A DNA stretch of 64,000 nt from Pseudomonadota bacterium (GTDB lineage Bacteria > Pseudomonadota > Gammaproteobacteria > Steroidobacterales > Steroidobacteraceae), in the NCBI GenBank assembly GCA_021822385.1, contig JAKARC010000005.1:1-64000 (forward strand). The letters run 5' to 3'. Below the pieces are notes generated by a model, which saw nothing but the letters and a program-made list of their open reading frames with translations, did not search any database and was not told where the DNA came from. Position numbers and translations under genes: made by a program. Positions 31,035 to 41,364 of this stretch are shown here, piece by piece (position 1 is the first letter of the stretch; each line of letters starts with the position of its first letter).

Positions 31035-31904
31035 CTACTGCCCTGCGCGACGCATCGCCCCGCGCCCCAGCACCACCCCGAATTCCTTGTCGCCCTCGCC
31101 GTGCGCCAGCGCCTCGAGCATCGCATCGCGCATGACACTCGCAAATGGCATCGGCGCGGTGACGGCCTCTGCGGCAGCGAGCGCAAGGCGCACGTCCTTC
31201 AGGCCCAACCGGGCCTTGAATCCGGCCGGCTCGACACGCGCGGCGGCGATCAAGCGGCCGTAGCCTTCATACACCGGGCCGGGGAAGAAGGTCTGACTCA
31301 CCAACTCGAACAGCCGGCCCGGTTCGATGCCGTAGCCGCCCGCGAGCGCCGCCGCCTCGCCCAGCGACTCGATGGCCGCGGCCAACATGAAATTCATCGC
31401 GAGCTTGACGACATTCGCTTGCGCGGCACGTTCGCCGAACCGCCAGGTCTTCTGCCCGATGACATCGAGCAGGGGCTGTGCCCGATCGAGGTACGCCGCC
31501 GGCCCGGCCGCGATGATATTGAGCTTGCCCGCTGCGGCAACATCCGGCCGTCCGAGGACCGGCGCCGCAATGTAGCCACAACCGCGCTCGTCCAGCCGAG
31601 CGGCAAGCTCGTCGCTGAGCGCCGGGGAAATGGTCGCCATGTTGATGTGCAGAGTACCGCGCTCGGCCGACGCCACTGCCGCAAGCAGCACCTCGCGCAC
31701 CGCCCGATCGTCCCCCAGAATGGAGAACACCACCGGCGCGGCGCACGCCTCGAGCGCACTTGCCGCCACCACCGCGCCCCGCTCGGCGAGCTCCCGGGCC
31801 GATTCCGGTGAGCGGTTCCACACCCGCACCGTGTGGCCCGCCCCGAGCAGGCGCGCCGCGATAGCGCGTCCCATGTTCCCCAAGCCGATGAATCCGAGGT
31901 TCAT
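31035..31904 (-). CDS. NAD(P)-dependent oxidoreductase, beta-hydroxyacid dehydrogenase family
   Basis: MNLGFIGLGNMGRAIAARLLGAGHTVRVWNRSPE, APVLGRPDVAAAGKL, KLAMNFMLAAAIESLGEA. Confidence 0.9.
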   Translation of the reverse strand: MNLGFIGLGNMGRAIAARLLGAGHTVRVWNRSPESARELAERGAVVAASALEACAAPVVFSILGDDRAVREVLLAAVASAERGTLHINMATISPALSDELAARLDERGCGYIAAPVLGRPDVAAAGKLNIIAAGPAAYLDRAQPLLDVIGQKTWRFGERAAQANVVKLAMNFMLAAAIESLGEAAALAGGYGIEPGRLFELVSQTFFPGPVYEGYGRLIAAARVEPAGFKARLGLKDVRLALAAAEAVTAPMPFASVMRDAMLEALAHGEGDKEFGVVLGRGAMRRAGQ

Positions 31905-31973
31905 GTGCGTCTCCAAGCCATCGTGGCCGCTCATGCTAGCATCAGTGCATCCGAGCGGTCCGAAGAGGCACGC

Positions 31974-32891
31974 ATGAGTCTGAACCCCCCTGCCGAGCCC
32001 GGCCGGGACGGAGCTGCGACCGCTGCGCTCGTAGCGCTGCTGCCGGCGCGATCGCACGACATTGGCGCACTGACGGTCGGGCGGGTCCTGCCGGCCGTGA
32101 CGCACCGCATGATCGGCCCGTTCATCTTCTTCGATCACATCGGTCCGGCGGCGCTGCCGGCCGGGCGGGGGCTCGATGTGCGTCCGCATCCGCACATCGG
32201 GCTCGCCACGGTCACCTACCTGTTCGAGGGCGAGATCATCCACCGTGACAGCCTCGGCTGCCAGCAGGCCATCCGGCCCGGCGACATCAACTGGATGACC
32301 GCGGGCGCCGGCATCGTGCATTCCGAGCGCAGCCCACCGGATGCGCGTGCCGGAGGCGCGCGCCTGCACGGCCTACAGCTGTGGGTTGCGCTGCCGAGTG
32401 CGCACGAGCAGATGCCGCCAGTGTTCCAGCATCACCCGGCCGCGACGCTGCCGATGCTCGCGCGCGCCGGCGTCGAGGTCCGCATCCTCGCCGGCGAGGC
32501 CTACGGCCGCCGCGCTCCGGTGCCGACACTATCACCACTGTTCTATGCCGACGTCGCGCTCTTGGGCGGAGCGCAATTTCCGCTCACCGATGAATACACC
32601 GAGCGCGCCTGCTATGTCGTGACCGGCGAGGTCACCTGCGGGCACGAGCACTTCGAGTGCGGCCGCATGCTGGTGTTCCGCGCCGGCGCGCCGATCACGC
32701 TCGGCACCCGGACCGGGGCGCGCCTGGCGCTGATCGGCGGCGAGCCAGTGGGCGAGCGCCATATCGAGTGGAATTTCGTGGCCAGCTCCCGCGAGCGGAT
32801 CGAGCAGGCCAAGCGGGACTGGCGCGCCGGCCGCTTCCCGCGCGTGCCGGGCGATGAACTCGAGTGCATACCGCTGCCCGAATCGACTTGA
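31974..32891 (+). CDS. Pirin family protein
   Basis: RMIGPFIFFDHIGPAAL...VRPHPHIGLATVTYLFEGEIIHRDSLG, GDINWMTAGAGIVHSERSP. Confidence 0.94.
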   Translation: MSLNPPAEPGRDGAATAALVALLPARSHDIGALTVGRVLPAVTHRMIGPFIFFDHIGPAALPAGRGLDVRPHPHIGLATVTYLFEGEIIHRDSLGCQQAIRPGDINWMTAGAGIVHSERSPPDARAGGARLHGLQLWVALPSAHEQMPPVFQHHPAATLPMLARAGVEVRILAGEAYGRRAPVPTLSPLFYADVALLGGAQFPLTDEYTERACYVVTGEVTCGHEHFECGRMLVFRAGAPITLGTRTGARLALIGGEPVGERHIEWNFVASSRERIEQAKRDWRAGRFPRVPGDELECIPLPEST

Positions 32892-32904
32892 GAGCGGGCT
32901 GGCC

Positions 32905-33912
32905 GTGAGCGAACCGGTGTTCGAGTTTACGGCGATCGATGCGGCGCGCCGGCGGCTCGCCGCAGTGGCGCAGCGCACGCCGGTCCTCACCTCGCGCACC
33001 GCGGACGCCATGACGGGAGCACGGCTCTACTTCAAGTGCGAGAACTTCCAACGCACCGGCGCATTCAAATTCCGCGGCGCCTACTCGGCCGCGTCCCATC
33101 TCGATCCGACCGGCCGCGCTGCCGGGGTGGTCACCTATTCCTCGGGCAATCACGCCCAGGCCATCGCGCTTGCCTGCCGGTTGCTCGCAATACCCGCAGT
33201 CTGCGTGATGCCGCGCGATTGTCCGCGCGGCAAGCTCGCGGCCACGCGCGCCTATGGCGCGGAAATCGTGCTCTATGACCGTTATGCCGAGGACCGCGAA
33301 GCCATCGGCCGACGCCTCGCCGCGGAGCGCGGCCTGACGCTCCTGCCGCCGTACGATCATCCCGACATCATGGCCGGACAGGGAACGGTGGCCTGCGAGT
33401 TCATCGAGCAGGCCGGCCCGCTCGATGTGTTGCTGGTACCGCTTGGCGGCGGCGGTCTGCTCTCCGGCTGCGCTACGGCGGTGCAGGTGCTGTGCCCGGA
33501 CTGCAGCGTGATCGGCGTCGAGCCCGAGGCCGGTGACGACGGACGGCGCAGCCTGCGCGCCGGTCGCATCGTGCACATCGACACCCCGCGAACGATCGCA
33601 GACGGCGCGCAGACGCAACACCTCGGTCAACACACGTTTCCGGTCATACAGCGGCGAGTCCGCGCCATCGTCACGGTCAGCGACGCGCAACTCGTGGCCG
33701 CCATGGCGTTCTGTGCCGCACGCCTGAAGATCGTGGTCGAGCCGACCGGAGCACTGGCCATCGCGGCCGCATTGGGGGGCGAACTCGACCTGCGCGGCCA
33801 GCGCGTCGGCATCGTCGTCTCGGGCGGCAACATCGACTTGGCGCGCTACGCGACGCTCCTCGCCGACGCGCCAGGCGAGGACGGTGGCCTACTGCGTGCG
33901 CCCGGCGGCTAG
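32905..33912 (+). CDS. PLP-dependent threonine/serine dehydratase family protein
   Basis: LYFKCENFQRTGAFKFRGAYSA (PLP Lys), TYSSGNHAQAIALA, VPLGGGGLLSGCATAV; GTG start. Confidence 0.9.
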   Translation: MSEPVFEFTAIDAARRRLAAVAQRTPVLTSRTADAMTGARLYFKCENFQRTGAFKFRGAYSAASHLDPTGRAAGVVTYSSGNHAQAIALACRLLAIPAVCVMPRDCPRGKLAATRAYGAEIVLYDRYAEDREAIGRRLAAERGLTLLPPYDHPDIMAGQGTVACEFIEQAGPLDVLLVPLGGGGLLSGCATAVQVLCPDCSVIGVEPEAGDDGRRSLRAGRIVHIDTPRTIADGAQTQHLGQHTFPVIQRRVRAIVTVSDAQLVAAMAFCAARLKIVVEPTGALAIAAALGGELDLRGQRVGIVVSGGNIDLARYATLLADAPGEDGGLLRAPGG

Positions 33913-35076
33913 ATCGGGCCTGACCCGCGGCGCGTGCGGATCGGGCACCTGTTGGGTAATGCAGTGGATGCCGCCGCCGCCGAGCAGGATCTCGCGCGCC
34001 GGCACGCCGATCACCTCGCGATCGGGACAGGCCCGCCGCAAGATCGTGAGCGCTTCGGCATCGGTGCGTGGATCGAGCAACGGCATCACGATGCCGCCGT
34101 TGGCGCAGTAGAAATTTATATAGCTGCCGGCCAAGCGCTCCCCGGCGCGACGGGGCTTGCACGCGCCGCTCGGGGCAATGCCGCGCGCCTCGAGCGCGCT
34201 CATGTACAGCGGCCCGGGCATGGGCAGCTTGACGATCTCGAGCGCGCGACCGAGCGCATCGCGCGCCGTGCGCAGATGCTCCCAGGCGGCGCGCGAGCGC
34301 TCATACTGCGGATCGGCGCGATCATCCGTCCACAGCAGACACACCCGCGCCGGCCCGATGAAACAGGCCAGGTTGTCGATGTGTCCGTCGGTCTCGTCGT
34401 TGTACACCCCGCGGGCGAGCCAGATGCAGCGGCTCACACCGAGATACTCGCGCAGCACCGCCTCCATGCGCGCACGGGTCATGCCGGGGTTGCGGTTGGG
34501 ATTAAGGACGCACTCCTCGGTGAGCAGCGCCGTGCCCTGCCCGTCCACGTGCACGGCGCCGCCCTCGAGCACGACGGGCGCCCGGTAGCGGGCCCGGCCC
34601 TCAAGCGCGAGCACCTCGCGCGCCACGCGCGCATCGCGATCCCAGGGGTGATAGAGCCCGCCTTCGCGCCCCCCCCAGGCGTTGAAACGCCAGTGCACGC
34701 CACGCAGCCGCGGCGCCTCACTCACCACATAGGTTGGACCAACGTCGCGCATCCAACAGTCATCATGGGCGAGAACATGCACGGTGACATGGGCGGGCAG
34801 CAGCGCGCGCGCGGCCGCCTCCTGCGGCGCCGAAACACCGACGGACACGGGCTCGAAGCGCGCGATCGCGGCGGCCACGGCGGCAAATGCCGCCTGGGCC
34901 GGACGCGCCGCCTCACGCCAATTATCCGGCCGCTCCGGCCAGAGCAGCCAGCAGCGCTCATGCGGCTCGAACTCGGCCGGCATCCAACAGCCATCCGCCG
35001 CCGGCGTCGTCGGCAGCGCACCCGCCGACAGCTCATCGGGCGCGCAGCTTGCTGTGGCGGAATCCGTACAAGACAT
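33889..35076 (-). CDS. aguA: Agmatine deiminase family protein
   Basis: MPAEFEPHERCWLLWPERPDNWR, DDCWMRDVGPTYVV, TDGHIDNLACFI, LGGGGIHCITQQVP; start uncertain (an internal Met at 34983 would remove most overlap). Confidence 0.9.
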   Translation of the reverse strand: MSCTDSATASCAPDELSAGALPTTPAADGCWMPAEFEPHERCWLLWPERPDNWREAARPAQAAFAAVAAAIARFEPVSVGVSAPQEAAARALLPAHVTVHVLAHDDCWMRDVGPTYVVSEAPRLRGVHWRFNAWGGREGGLYHPWDRDARVAREVLALEGRARYRAPVVLEGGAVHVDGQGTALLTEECVLNPNRNPGMTRARMEAVLREYLGVSRCIWLARGVYNDETDGHIDNLACFIGPARVCLLWTDDRADPQYERSRAAWEHLRTARDALGRALEIVKLPMPGPLYMSALEARGIAPSGACKPRRAGERLAGSYINFYCANGGIVMPLLDPRTDAEALTILRRACPDREVIGVPAREILLGGGGIHCITQQVPDPHAPRVRPDLAAGRTQ

Positions 35077-36523
35077 AAATCAAGGCTCCAAGGAACGTCC
35101 AGACCACCAAGCGGATCCAGGTGGCATCCGAGAGAAAATAGGTCATGCCGAGACACACGCACGCGCCGAGCGGACAGAGCACGCCCGCCCAGGGCACCCG
35201 GAACGGGCGGTGCACATCCGGGCGCGTGCGGCGCATGACCAGCACGCCGATGCACACGACGGCGAACGCCAGCAGAATGCCGATCGAGATCAGATCGGCC
35301 AGCACATCGAGCGGAAAGAGCGCGGCAATCAGCGCCGCGCCGATGCCGGTGATCGCGGTCGACACGTGCGGGGTCTTGAAGCGGGGATGACAGCGTCCCA
35401 TCGCCGGGGGCAGCAGACCATCATCCGCCATCGACAGCAGAATGCGCGGCTGCCCGAGGATCGACGTGAGGATCACCGAAGTCATGCCGATGATGGTGCC
35501 GATGATCACGAGCGAGCGCAGCCAGGACAGCGCCGGATGCGCCTCGAGAGCCACCGCCACCGGCGCGGTGACGTTGAGCTTCAGGTACGACACCATCCCG
35601 GTCACGACGGCCGCCATGGCCAGGTAGAGCACCGTGGAAATGACCAGCGTGCCGATGATCCCGAGCGGCAGGTCGCGCTGCGGATTGCGGGCCTCGAGCG
35701 CGGTGGTCGAGGCGGTATCGAAGCCCACATAGGAGAAGAAGATGATCGCCGAGCCGCGCAGCACGCCGGACCAGCCGAAACGCCCGAAGGTACCGGTATT
35801 GGCTGGGATGTATGGGTGCCAGTTGCCCGGGTCGATGAATTTCAGTCCGGCGATGATGAACACGAGGATCACCGCAACCTTCAAGGCCACCATGAAGTTC
35901 GTGGTGCGGGCAGTCTCCTGTATACCGACATAGCACAGCGCGCTCAGCACGAGCACGATCAACATCGCCGGCACGTTCATGATGGCGCCGCTTGCCACCA
36001 GCTGCCCGGCGGCGTTCTGGTGAAACGGCGCGTGCACCCAGAGCGTCGGCAGCTGCACGCCCCAGCTCGCGAGCAGATTGACCACGTACCCCGACCAGCT
36101 CACCGCGACCGCGGAGGCGGAGATACCGTATTCGAGCAGCAGGTTCCAGCCGATGAACCACGCGGTCACCTCCCCGAGCGTGGCGTACGTATAACTGTAG
36201 GCGCTGCCCGGCACCGGCAGGAACGCTGCGAATTCCGCATAGCACAGCGCCGCAAGTCCGCTGCCGAAGGCGGCGATCAACAGCGAGATCGTGATCGCGG
36301 GCCCCGAGTGGCGTGCCGCCACCACGCCGCTGAGGACGAAAATCCCAGAGCCGATCGTCGCGCCGATGCCGATGGCCATGAGGGCCCAGACGGACAGCGC
36401 CTGCTTCAGGCGCTCGGCACCGGCACGTTCCGGCGCGACGACCGGATGAACGGCAAACAGCTTGCGCAGCAGCGAAGTCCCGGGGGCAGGGCCCGCGGAA
36501 CCGCCGTCGGTGGTCTGACTCAT
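35033..36523 (-). CDS. APC-family amino acid permease
   Basis: LSVWALMAIGIGATIGSGIFVLSGVVAARHSGPAITISLLIAAF...; 12+ hydrophobic segments. Confidence 0.92.
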   Translation of the reverse strand: MSQTTDGGSAGPAPGTSLLRKLFAVHPVVAPERAGAERLKQALSVWALMAIGIGATIGSGIFVLSGVVAARHSGPAITISLLIAAFGSGLAALCYAEFAAFLPVPGSAYSYTYATLGEVTAWFIGWNLLLEYGISASAVAVSWSGYVVNLLASWGVQLPTLWVHAPFHQNAAGQLVASGAIMNVPAMLIVLVLSALCYVGIQETARTTNFMVALKVAVILVFIIAGLKFIDPGNWHPYIPANTGTFGRFGWSGVLRGSAIIFFSYVGFDTASTTALEARNPQRDLPLGIIGTLVISTVLYLAMAAVVTGMVSYLKLNVTAPVAVALEAHPALSWLRSLVIIGTIIGMTSVILTSILGQPRILLSMADDGLLPPAMGRCHPRFKTPHVSTAITGIGAALIAALFPLDVLADLISIGILLAFAVVCIGVLVMRRTRPDVHRPFRVPWAGVLCPLGACVCLGMTYFLSDATWIRLVVWTFLGALIYVLYGFRHSKLRAR

Positions 36524-36745
36524 GAGCCGGGCGACCCCTGATTGAAATTATGGCCAAGTGTGGCATAGATGCCGCGCGATCGCCCACGCCACAGCGCCGC
36601 CCCCAGAGTGAATCGGCACCGCGACCGGGCGCCTGGACGCGCCGGGCGGCGCGCCCCGGGGCCCTCGCCCGTGCTAGCATTACCGGCCCGAGCGGCCGCG
36701 GCCGGCGGTGCTCGAGCCGGTTTTCAGCATCCACGAGGAGCTCTC

Positions 36746-38053
36746 ATGCCCAACGCCACCGCCCCGAAAGTCGTCCCGCCCGCGAGCGGCAGCAAGATCA
36801 CGATTCGCGACGGCAAGCTCCTCGTTCCCGACAATCCGATCGTGCCGTTCATCGAGGGCGATGGCACCGGCGCGGATATCTGGCGTGCCAGCGTGCGGGT
36901 GCTCGATGCCGCCGTGCGCAAGGCCTACGGGGAGCGGCGCAAGATCCACTGGCTCGAGGTCTATGCCGGCGAGAAGGCGTTCAAGCAATTCAACAACTGG
37001 CTGCCCGATGAGACCGTGGCCGCATGCCGCGATTATCTGGTCTCGATCAAGGGCCCGCTCACCACGCCGGTCGGCGGCGGCATCCGCTCGCTGAACGTGG
37101 CGCTGCGCCAGCTCCTCGACCTGTATGTGTGCCTGCGGCCGGTCCGTTGGTTCAAGGGCGTCCCGTCCCCGGTGAAACACCCCGAGAAGGTCGACATGGT
37201 GATCTTCCGCGAGAATACCGAGGACATCTACGCCGGCATCGAGTTCGAGGCCGGTACGGCCGAGAACGGCGAGTTTCTCGCGCTGTTCAAACAGCACTTT
37301 CCCAAGGCCTACGCCAAGATCCGCTTTCCGGACAGCTCCGGCATCGGCATCAAGCCGGTATCGCGCGAGGGCTCACAGCGGCTGATCCGCTCGGCCATCG
37401 AGTACGCCGTGGCGAACAAGCGCCGCAGCGTGACCTTCGTGCACAAAGGCAACATTCAGAAGTTCACCGAAGGGGCGTTTCGCACCTGGGGCTATCAGCT
37501 CGCCGAGCGCGAGTTCGGCGCAGTCACGTACACCTGGGAGCAGTGGGAGCGCACCAAGGCAAGCGCGGGCGAAGCGGCCGCCAATGCCGAGATGGACGCC
37601 GCCAAGCGCGCCGGCAAGATCATCATCAAGGACGCCATCGCCGACATCACCCTGCAGCAGGTGCTGACCCGGCCCGAGGAGTTCGCGGTGATCGCGACCC
37701 TCAATCTCAACGGCGACTATCTCTCCGATGCGCTCGCGGCCCAGGTCGGCGGCATCGGCATCGCCCCGGGCGGCAACATCAACTACCTGACCGGACACGC
37801 GGTGTTCGAGGCCACCCACGGCACGGCCCCGAAATACGCCAACCTCGACAAGGTCAATCCCGGTTCGGTGATTCTCTCCGGGGAGATGATGCTGCGCTAC
37901 ATGGGCTGGGGGGAAGCGGCCGACGCCATCATCGCGGCGATGGACAAGACCATCGGCCAGAAAATCGTCACTTACGACTTTGCCCGGCTCATGGATGGGG
38001 CGACGGAAGTGTCGACCTCGGCATTCGGCGATGCGCTGATCCGCAACATGTGA
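36746..38053 (+). CDS. icd: NADP-dependent isocitrate dehydrogenase
   Basis: [88 protein letters not shown]. Confidence 0.96.
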   Translation: MPNATAPKVVPPASGSKITIRDGKLLVPDNPIVPFIEGDGTGADIWRASVRVLDAAVRKAYGERRKIHWLEVYAGEKAFKQFNNWLPDETVAACRDYLVSIKGPLTTPVGGGIRSLNVALRQLLDLYVCLRPVRWFKGVPSPVKHPEKVDMVIFRENTEDIYAGIEFEAGTAENGEFLALFKQHFPKAYAKIRFPDSSGIGIKPVSREGSQRLIRSAIEYAVANKRRSVTFVHKGNIQKFTEGAFRTWGYQLAEREFGAVTYTWEQWERTKASAGEAAANAEMDAAKRAGKIIIKDAIADITLQQVLTRPEEFAVIATLNLNGDYLSDALAAQVGGIGIAPGGNINYLTGHAVFEATHGTAPKYANLDKVNPGSVILSGEMMLRYMGWGEAADAIIAAMDKTIGQKIVTYDFARLMDGATEVSTSAFGDALIRNM

Positions 38054-38255
38054 GCAGCCAGCTCTGGATGTGACCGACGATCGGATCGGGCAGGTGATCG
38101 ACTGGGCGCGCAAGGTACACGCGCTCGCCGCCAACGGGCTCGCCTTCAGCGCGGACCCTTTCGATCGGGAGCGCTACCGCGAGCTGCAGGACCTCGCTCG
38201 AGCGCTGCTGGCCGGCGAGCTCGACATCCCGACCGAGCGCGCCGGAGCGCTCTGG
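38041..38255 (+). repeat. Source copy of a decayed duplication (icd 3' end to NUDIX 5' end)
   Basis: Similar base-by-base to 38954..39156. Confidence 0.7.
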
Positions 38256-38699
38256 GCGGGCGAGACCGGTTATGTGACCCCGAAGGTCGATGTGCGCGGC
38301 GCGATTTTCGAAGACAATCGCGTGCTGCTGGTGCGCGAGCGCGCCGACGGCAGGTGGTCGCTGCCGGGTGGGTGGGCCGACGTCAACGACGCGCCTTCCA
38401 CGGCAGTCGTGCGCGAGATTCGTGAAGAGGCCGGCTGTGCAGCCCGCGCCGTCAAGCTCGCTGCGCTCATCGACCGGCGACGCCATCCACATCCGCCCTC
38501 GGTCCACCACATCTACAAGCTGATGTTCATCTGCGTGCGCACCGGTGGGATGCCGACAGCGGGCGCGGAAACCGATGCGGTCGATTTCTTTCCGGTGCAT
38601 GCGCTGCCGGAGCTGTCCACGGGCCGGATTCTCGCGTCGCAGATCGAGCGGCTCCATGCCCATCATCTGCATCCCGAGCTGCCCAGTGATTTCGACTGA
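38070..38699 (+). CDS. NUDIX hydrolase
   Basis: GGWADVNDAPSTAVVREIREEAGCAARAVKLAALID Nudix box; GTG start. Confidence 0.9.
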   Translation: MTDDRIGQVIDWARKVHALAANGLAFSADPFDRERYRELQDLARALLAGELDIPTERAGALWAGETGYVTPKVDVRGAIFEDNRVLLVRERADGRWSLPGGWADVNDAPSTAVVREIREEAGCAARAVKLAALIDRRRHPHPPSVHHIYKLMFICVRTGGMPTAGAETDAVDFFPVHALPELSTGRILASQIERLHAHHLHPELPSDFD

Positions 38700-38750
38700 G
38701 CCTCCCCGAGGCCGCACCATCGGCGGAATGATCCGGGTACACTCGCGCGC

Positions 38751-38951
38751 ATGAGCCGCATACTGATCGTCCTCGGGGCACTGCTGATCCTCGTCGGCAT
38801 CGGCTGGCAGTGGGTCCGGCGCCTGCCCCTGTTCAAGCTTCCCGGCGATATCGTCATCGACCGGCCGGGCTTCCAGTTCTTCTTTCCCATCACCACGATG
38901 CTGCTGATCAGCCTCGTGATCTCGCTGCTCGCTTGGATCTTCCGGCGCTGA
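38751..38951 (+). CDS. DUF2905-like small membrane protein
   Basis: MSRILIVLGALLILVGIGWQWVRRLPLFKLPGDIVIDRPGFQFFFPITTMLLISLVISLLAWIFRR. Confidence 0.88.
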   Translation: MSRILIVLGALLILVGIGWQWVRRLPLFKLPGDIVIDRPGFQFFFPITTMLLISLVISLLAWIFRR

Positions 38952-38953
38952 GC

Positions 38954-39156
38954 CGCAGCATGTGAACGCCCGGGTCTGGCCGTGACGCACGAGCGAACCG
39001 CGCAAGTCAGCGACTGAGCACGCACGATGCAGGCGCTGGCCGGCAACGGCCTCGCCATCACCGCGGACTCCTGTTCCGGAGCGCTGCCGCGAGCTGCAGG
39101 ACCTCGCTGCGGCGCTGCTCATCCATGAACTCGAAATCCCCATCGAGCGCGCCCGG
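38954..39156 (+). pseudogene. Decayed duplicate of icd-NUDIX junction (NUDIX N-terminal fragment)
   Basis: CCGCAGCATGTGAACGCCCGGGTCTGGCCGTGACGCACGA... and GAGCTGCAGGACCTCGCTGCGGCGCTGCTC align to 38041..38255 with indels and stops. Confidence 0.65.
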
Positions 39157-39629
39157 CTCAGCCGGGCCATGACCGGACGGCGCCGCAAAAGGGTCTACGC
39201 CCCGAACCGAGCATGGAGGGAGCGCCGCGGCCCGACGTCGCATTGCGGCAAGTCTGTTACCGAGGGTCCTCGCACCCCATCGAACCTCAGGCCACGCTGC
39301 CGACTATCCCGGGCAGCGTTGCGACGGCAGCGCGCTGTGAACCGGGCTCCCGCCATGCAGTACGCCGCCGGCACTCGGGACGACGCGCCGATTCGGCAAC
39401 GTCTTCCCACTCGTGATGAGTGCCGAGCCCACCATGTCATCATTGCCGACGAAGGCAATCCCCGCCGCAGAGCCGGCGGCGAGTACATACACGTGCGAGC
39501 CAATGCTTGCGCATGGAAGCCACCCTTGCGACCTGGCCGGACTCGCACAGCGCGGCGCCGAGCGGTCGCACGCTCCAAGTTTACTGCGGCACAAGACCAG
39601 GATCGGCGCCACACCCATGGCAACACACG

Positions 39630-40220
39630 CGCCTCATCGCATCCATTCAATTCGAGCAGAAATCCCTCGCCGGCCGGATGCCAACAGGCCGAGGCGCGCA
39701 GCGCGCATGCTCCGCCGTCGCGCCCTGCACGCAGCTGCAGGTCGGCGAATTGGTACGGTGCCCCATTGAGGATGTAGGCACACATCGCGCGCAGCGTCGC
39801 CACGCCATCCGCACTCGGCAAACCTTCCAGCGACCGGCCCGGCGCTGCCGCCGGTTAGAGCTCCAGCAGGACCGCACCCATCTAATTCAGCTCACGCACC
39901 ACCGCGGTGACGTCCACGGTCCAATAGCCCACCGGGGCATACTCGTAGAGCTGCATCTGCCGCTGCAGAGAAATCTCGAGCTCAGCCTGCATGCGATGCA
40001 GTTCCTCGGTCTGAAGATCGAGTTCGACTTGGTGAGCCTGCAGCTCGTGCAGCAACGCAAGTGCGTTCGGGGCAGTGGCCGGCGCGGAAGCGAGTTCGTA
40101 GAGCGCGCGCACAGCCGCGCCGGCATCCAACCGCGCGTGACTCTCGGGACCGCTCCGGTGCGAAACCGCACGCGAGCGCAAATCATTCGGGTCCACTGCC
40201 CGCGGAAAAGTCTTTGCCAT
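39630..40220 (-). pseudogene. PAS-type sensory protein remnant with two in-frame stops
   Basis: MAKTFPRAVD...LHELQAHQVELDLQTEELHRMQAELEISLQRQMQLYEYAPVGYWTVDVTAVVRELN*MGAVLLEL*PAAAPGRSLEGLPSADGVATLRAMCAYILNG...; reading frame continues through TAG and TAA. Confidence 0.55.
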
Positions 40221-40395
40221 GACACCACCTCGTCGATCGCGCCGTACCCGCAGATCATTGCGCGCCGTCGTGTCATCGCCCCCGCGCAGACCGCCAGCGC
40301 TTTGTGACTGACCGTCCAGGCCGAAGACTGCCGCGAGCCAGCCATCCGGATGAACTTCCACTCTGCTCGATCCGGCAACTGCTGCGGCGGGAACG

Positions 40396-40614
40396 CTATT
40401 TCTTACGGCCCGCGACCAGCAGAACACCCCCCAACACAATGATGCCGAGGCCGGCCCAGATCGGCACGTTGACGCTTTTCCTCTCCGGCAGGGTCAATTC
40501 AACCGACCCGACCTTGGCTACGGCAGTTCTCTGCGTATACGTAAAGCCGCCGTAGGCGAGAGCCAGGATGCCGGCCACGACGCATATCACCGCAACGAGT
40601 TTGACTGGATTCAT
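40396..40614 (-). CDS. DUF3185-like small membrane protein
   Basis: MNPVKLVAVICVVAGILALAYGGFTYTQRTAVAKVGSVELTLPERKSVNVPIWAGLGIIVLGGVLLVAGRKK. Confidence 0.85.
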   Translation of the reverse strand: MNPVKLVAVICVVAGILALAYGGFTYTQRTAVAKVGSVELTLPERKSVNVPIWAGLGIIVLGGVLLVAGRKK

Positions 40615-41364
40615 TGCAATACTCCCGAACCGATCGACCCGTGCGGCGCGGCACCCCGCCTTACCTTCGCTGCCGCGTCGCGACCACGCCGTCGTATTGA
40701 CGGACTCCCTCGACCGCGCAGGACATTCAGCGCGATGGCGCGCGCGACGTCCCACGGAATTCGACACCCACACCACCCCTAAAGGGCGGTGCAACCTACG
40801 GCGCTACGCGGTGCCCCCGCGCCAAGACAGTGATCGCGCCGACTCGATCGGCGCGCTCCTCGAATCCGCATGCGACGCAAAGGAATTGCGCCTGCCACCG
40901 TCGGCTCCAAGCCGACACAGGGCTGCAACATGTTGCGTCCCGCACAATGCCAGCCAATTCCAGCATACGCGCATGCGGAATTTACACAATAGACCGGCAG
41001 AACCCCGGCGGATGGGCGGCATGGCAAACACCTCGATTGCCGACACTCCGAAGTCTCGTCCTGCTGCGGTTGCAGCGGTGGAGCAAGCGCTGCTCGCCCG
41101 ACTCGGAGCCGTTTCGGGCCACACCGCGCAGCGCACGCTCACGGGCCTTCGAGCGGAGCCCATTCCGAGCCGTTGGCGCATTGGCCGCGACCGGGCTCGG
41201 CGGGAGGCGGTGCTTGCAGGAGGCGCCGTGCTGACAGGTGTCTCGATTTCGAGCGCCCGCGGGTGTCCAGGCTCGAGTGCCGCCCGGACACGAAGTTGCA
41301 CTACCCTTTGCTCCCGCCACAGCCGTGGGTCGAGAGAAGGATCGCACCACCGCCCCGCGGATTC

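Noticed and set aside
34784-36541. 585-aa plus-strand ORF rich in His/Arg/Asp
   Set aside because: Antisense shadow of the APC permease
37989-39188. 399-aa minus-strand ORF with internally repeated segments
   Set aside because: Internal repeat is explained by the DNA-level duplication of the icd/NUDIX junction; the ORF is antisense to real genes
39195-39821. 208-aa minus-strand ORF as an intact gene
   Set aside because: Only the first ~64 residues look like PAS-type sequence, joined through stops to the upstream frame; the rest looks non-coding
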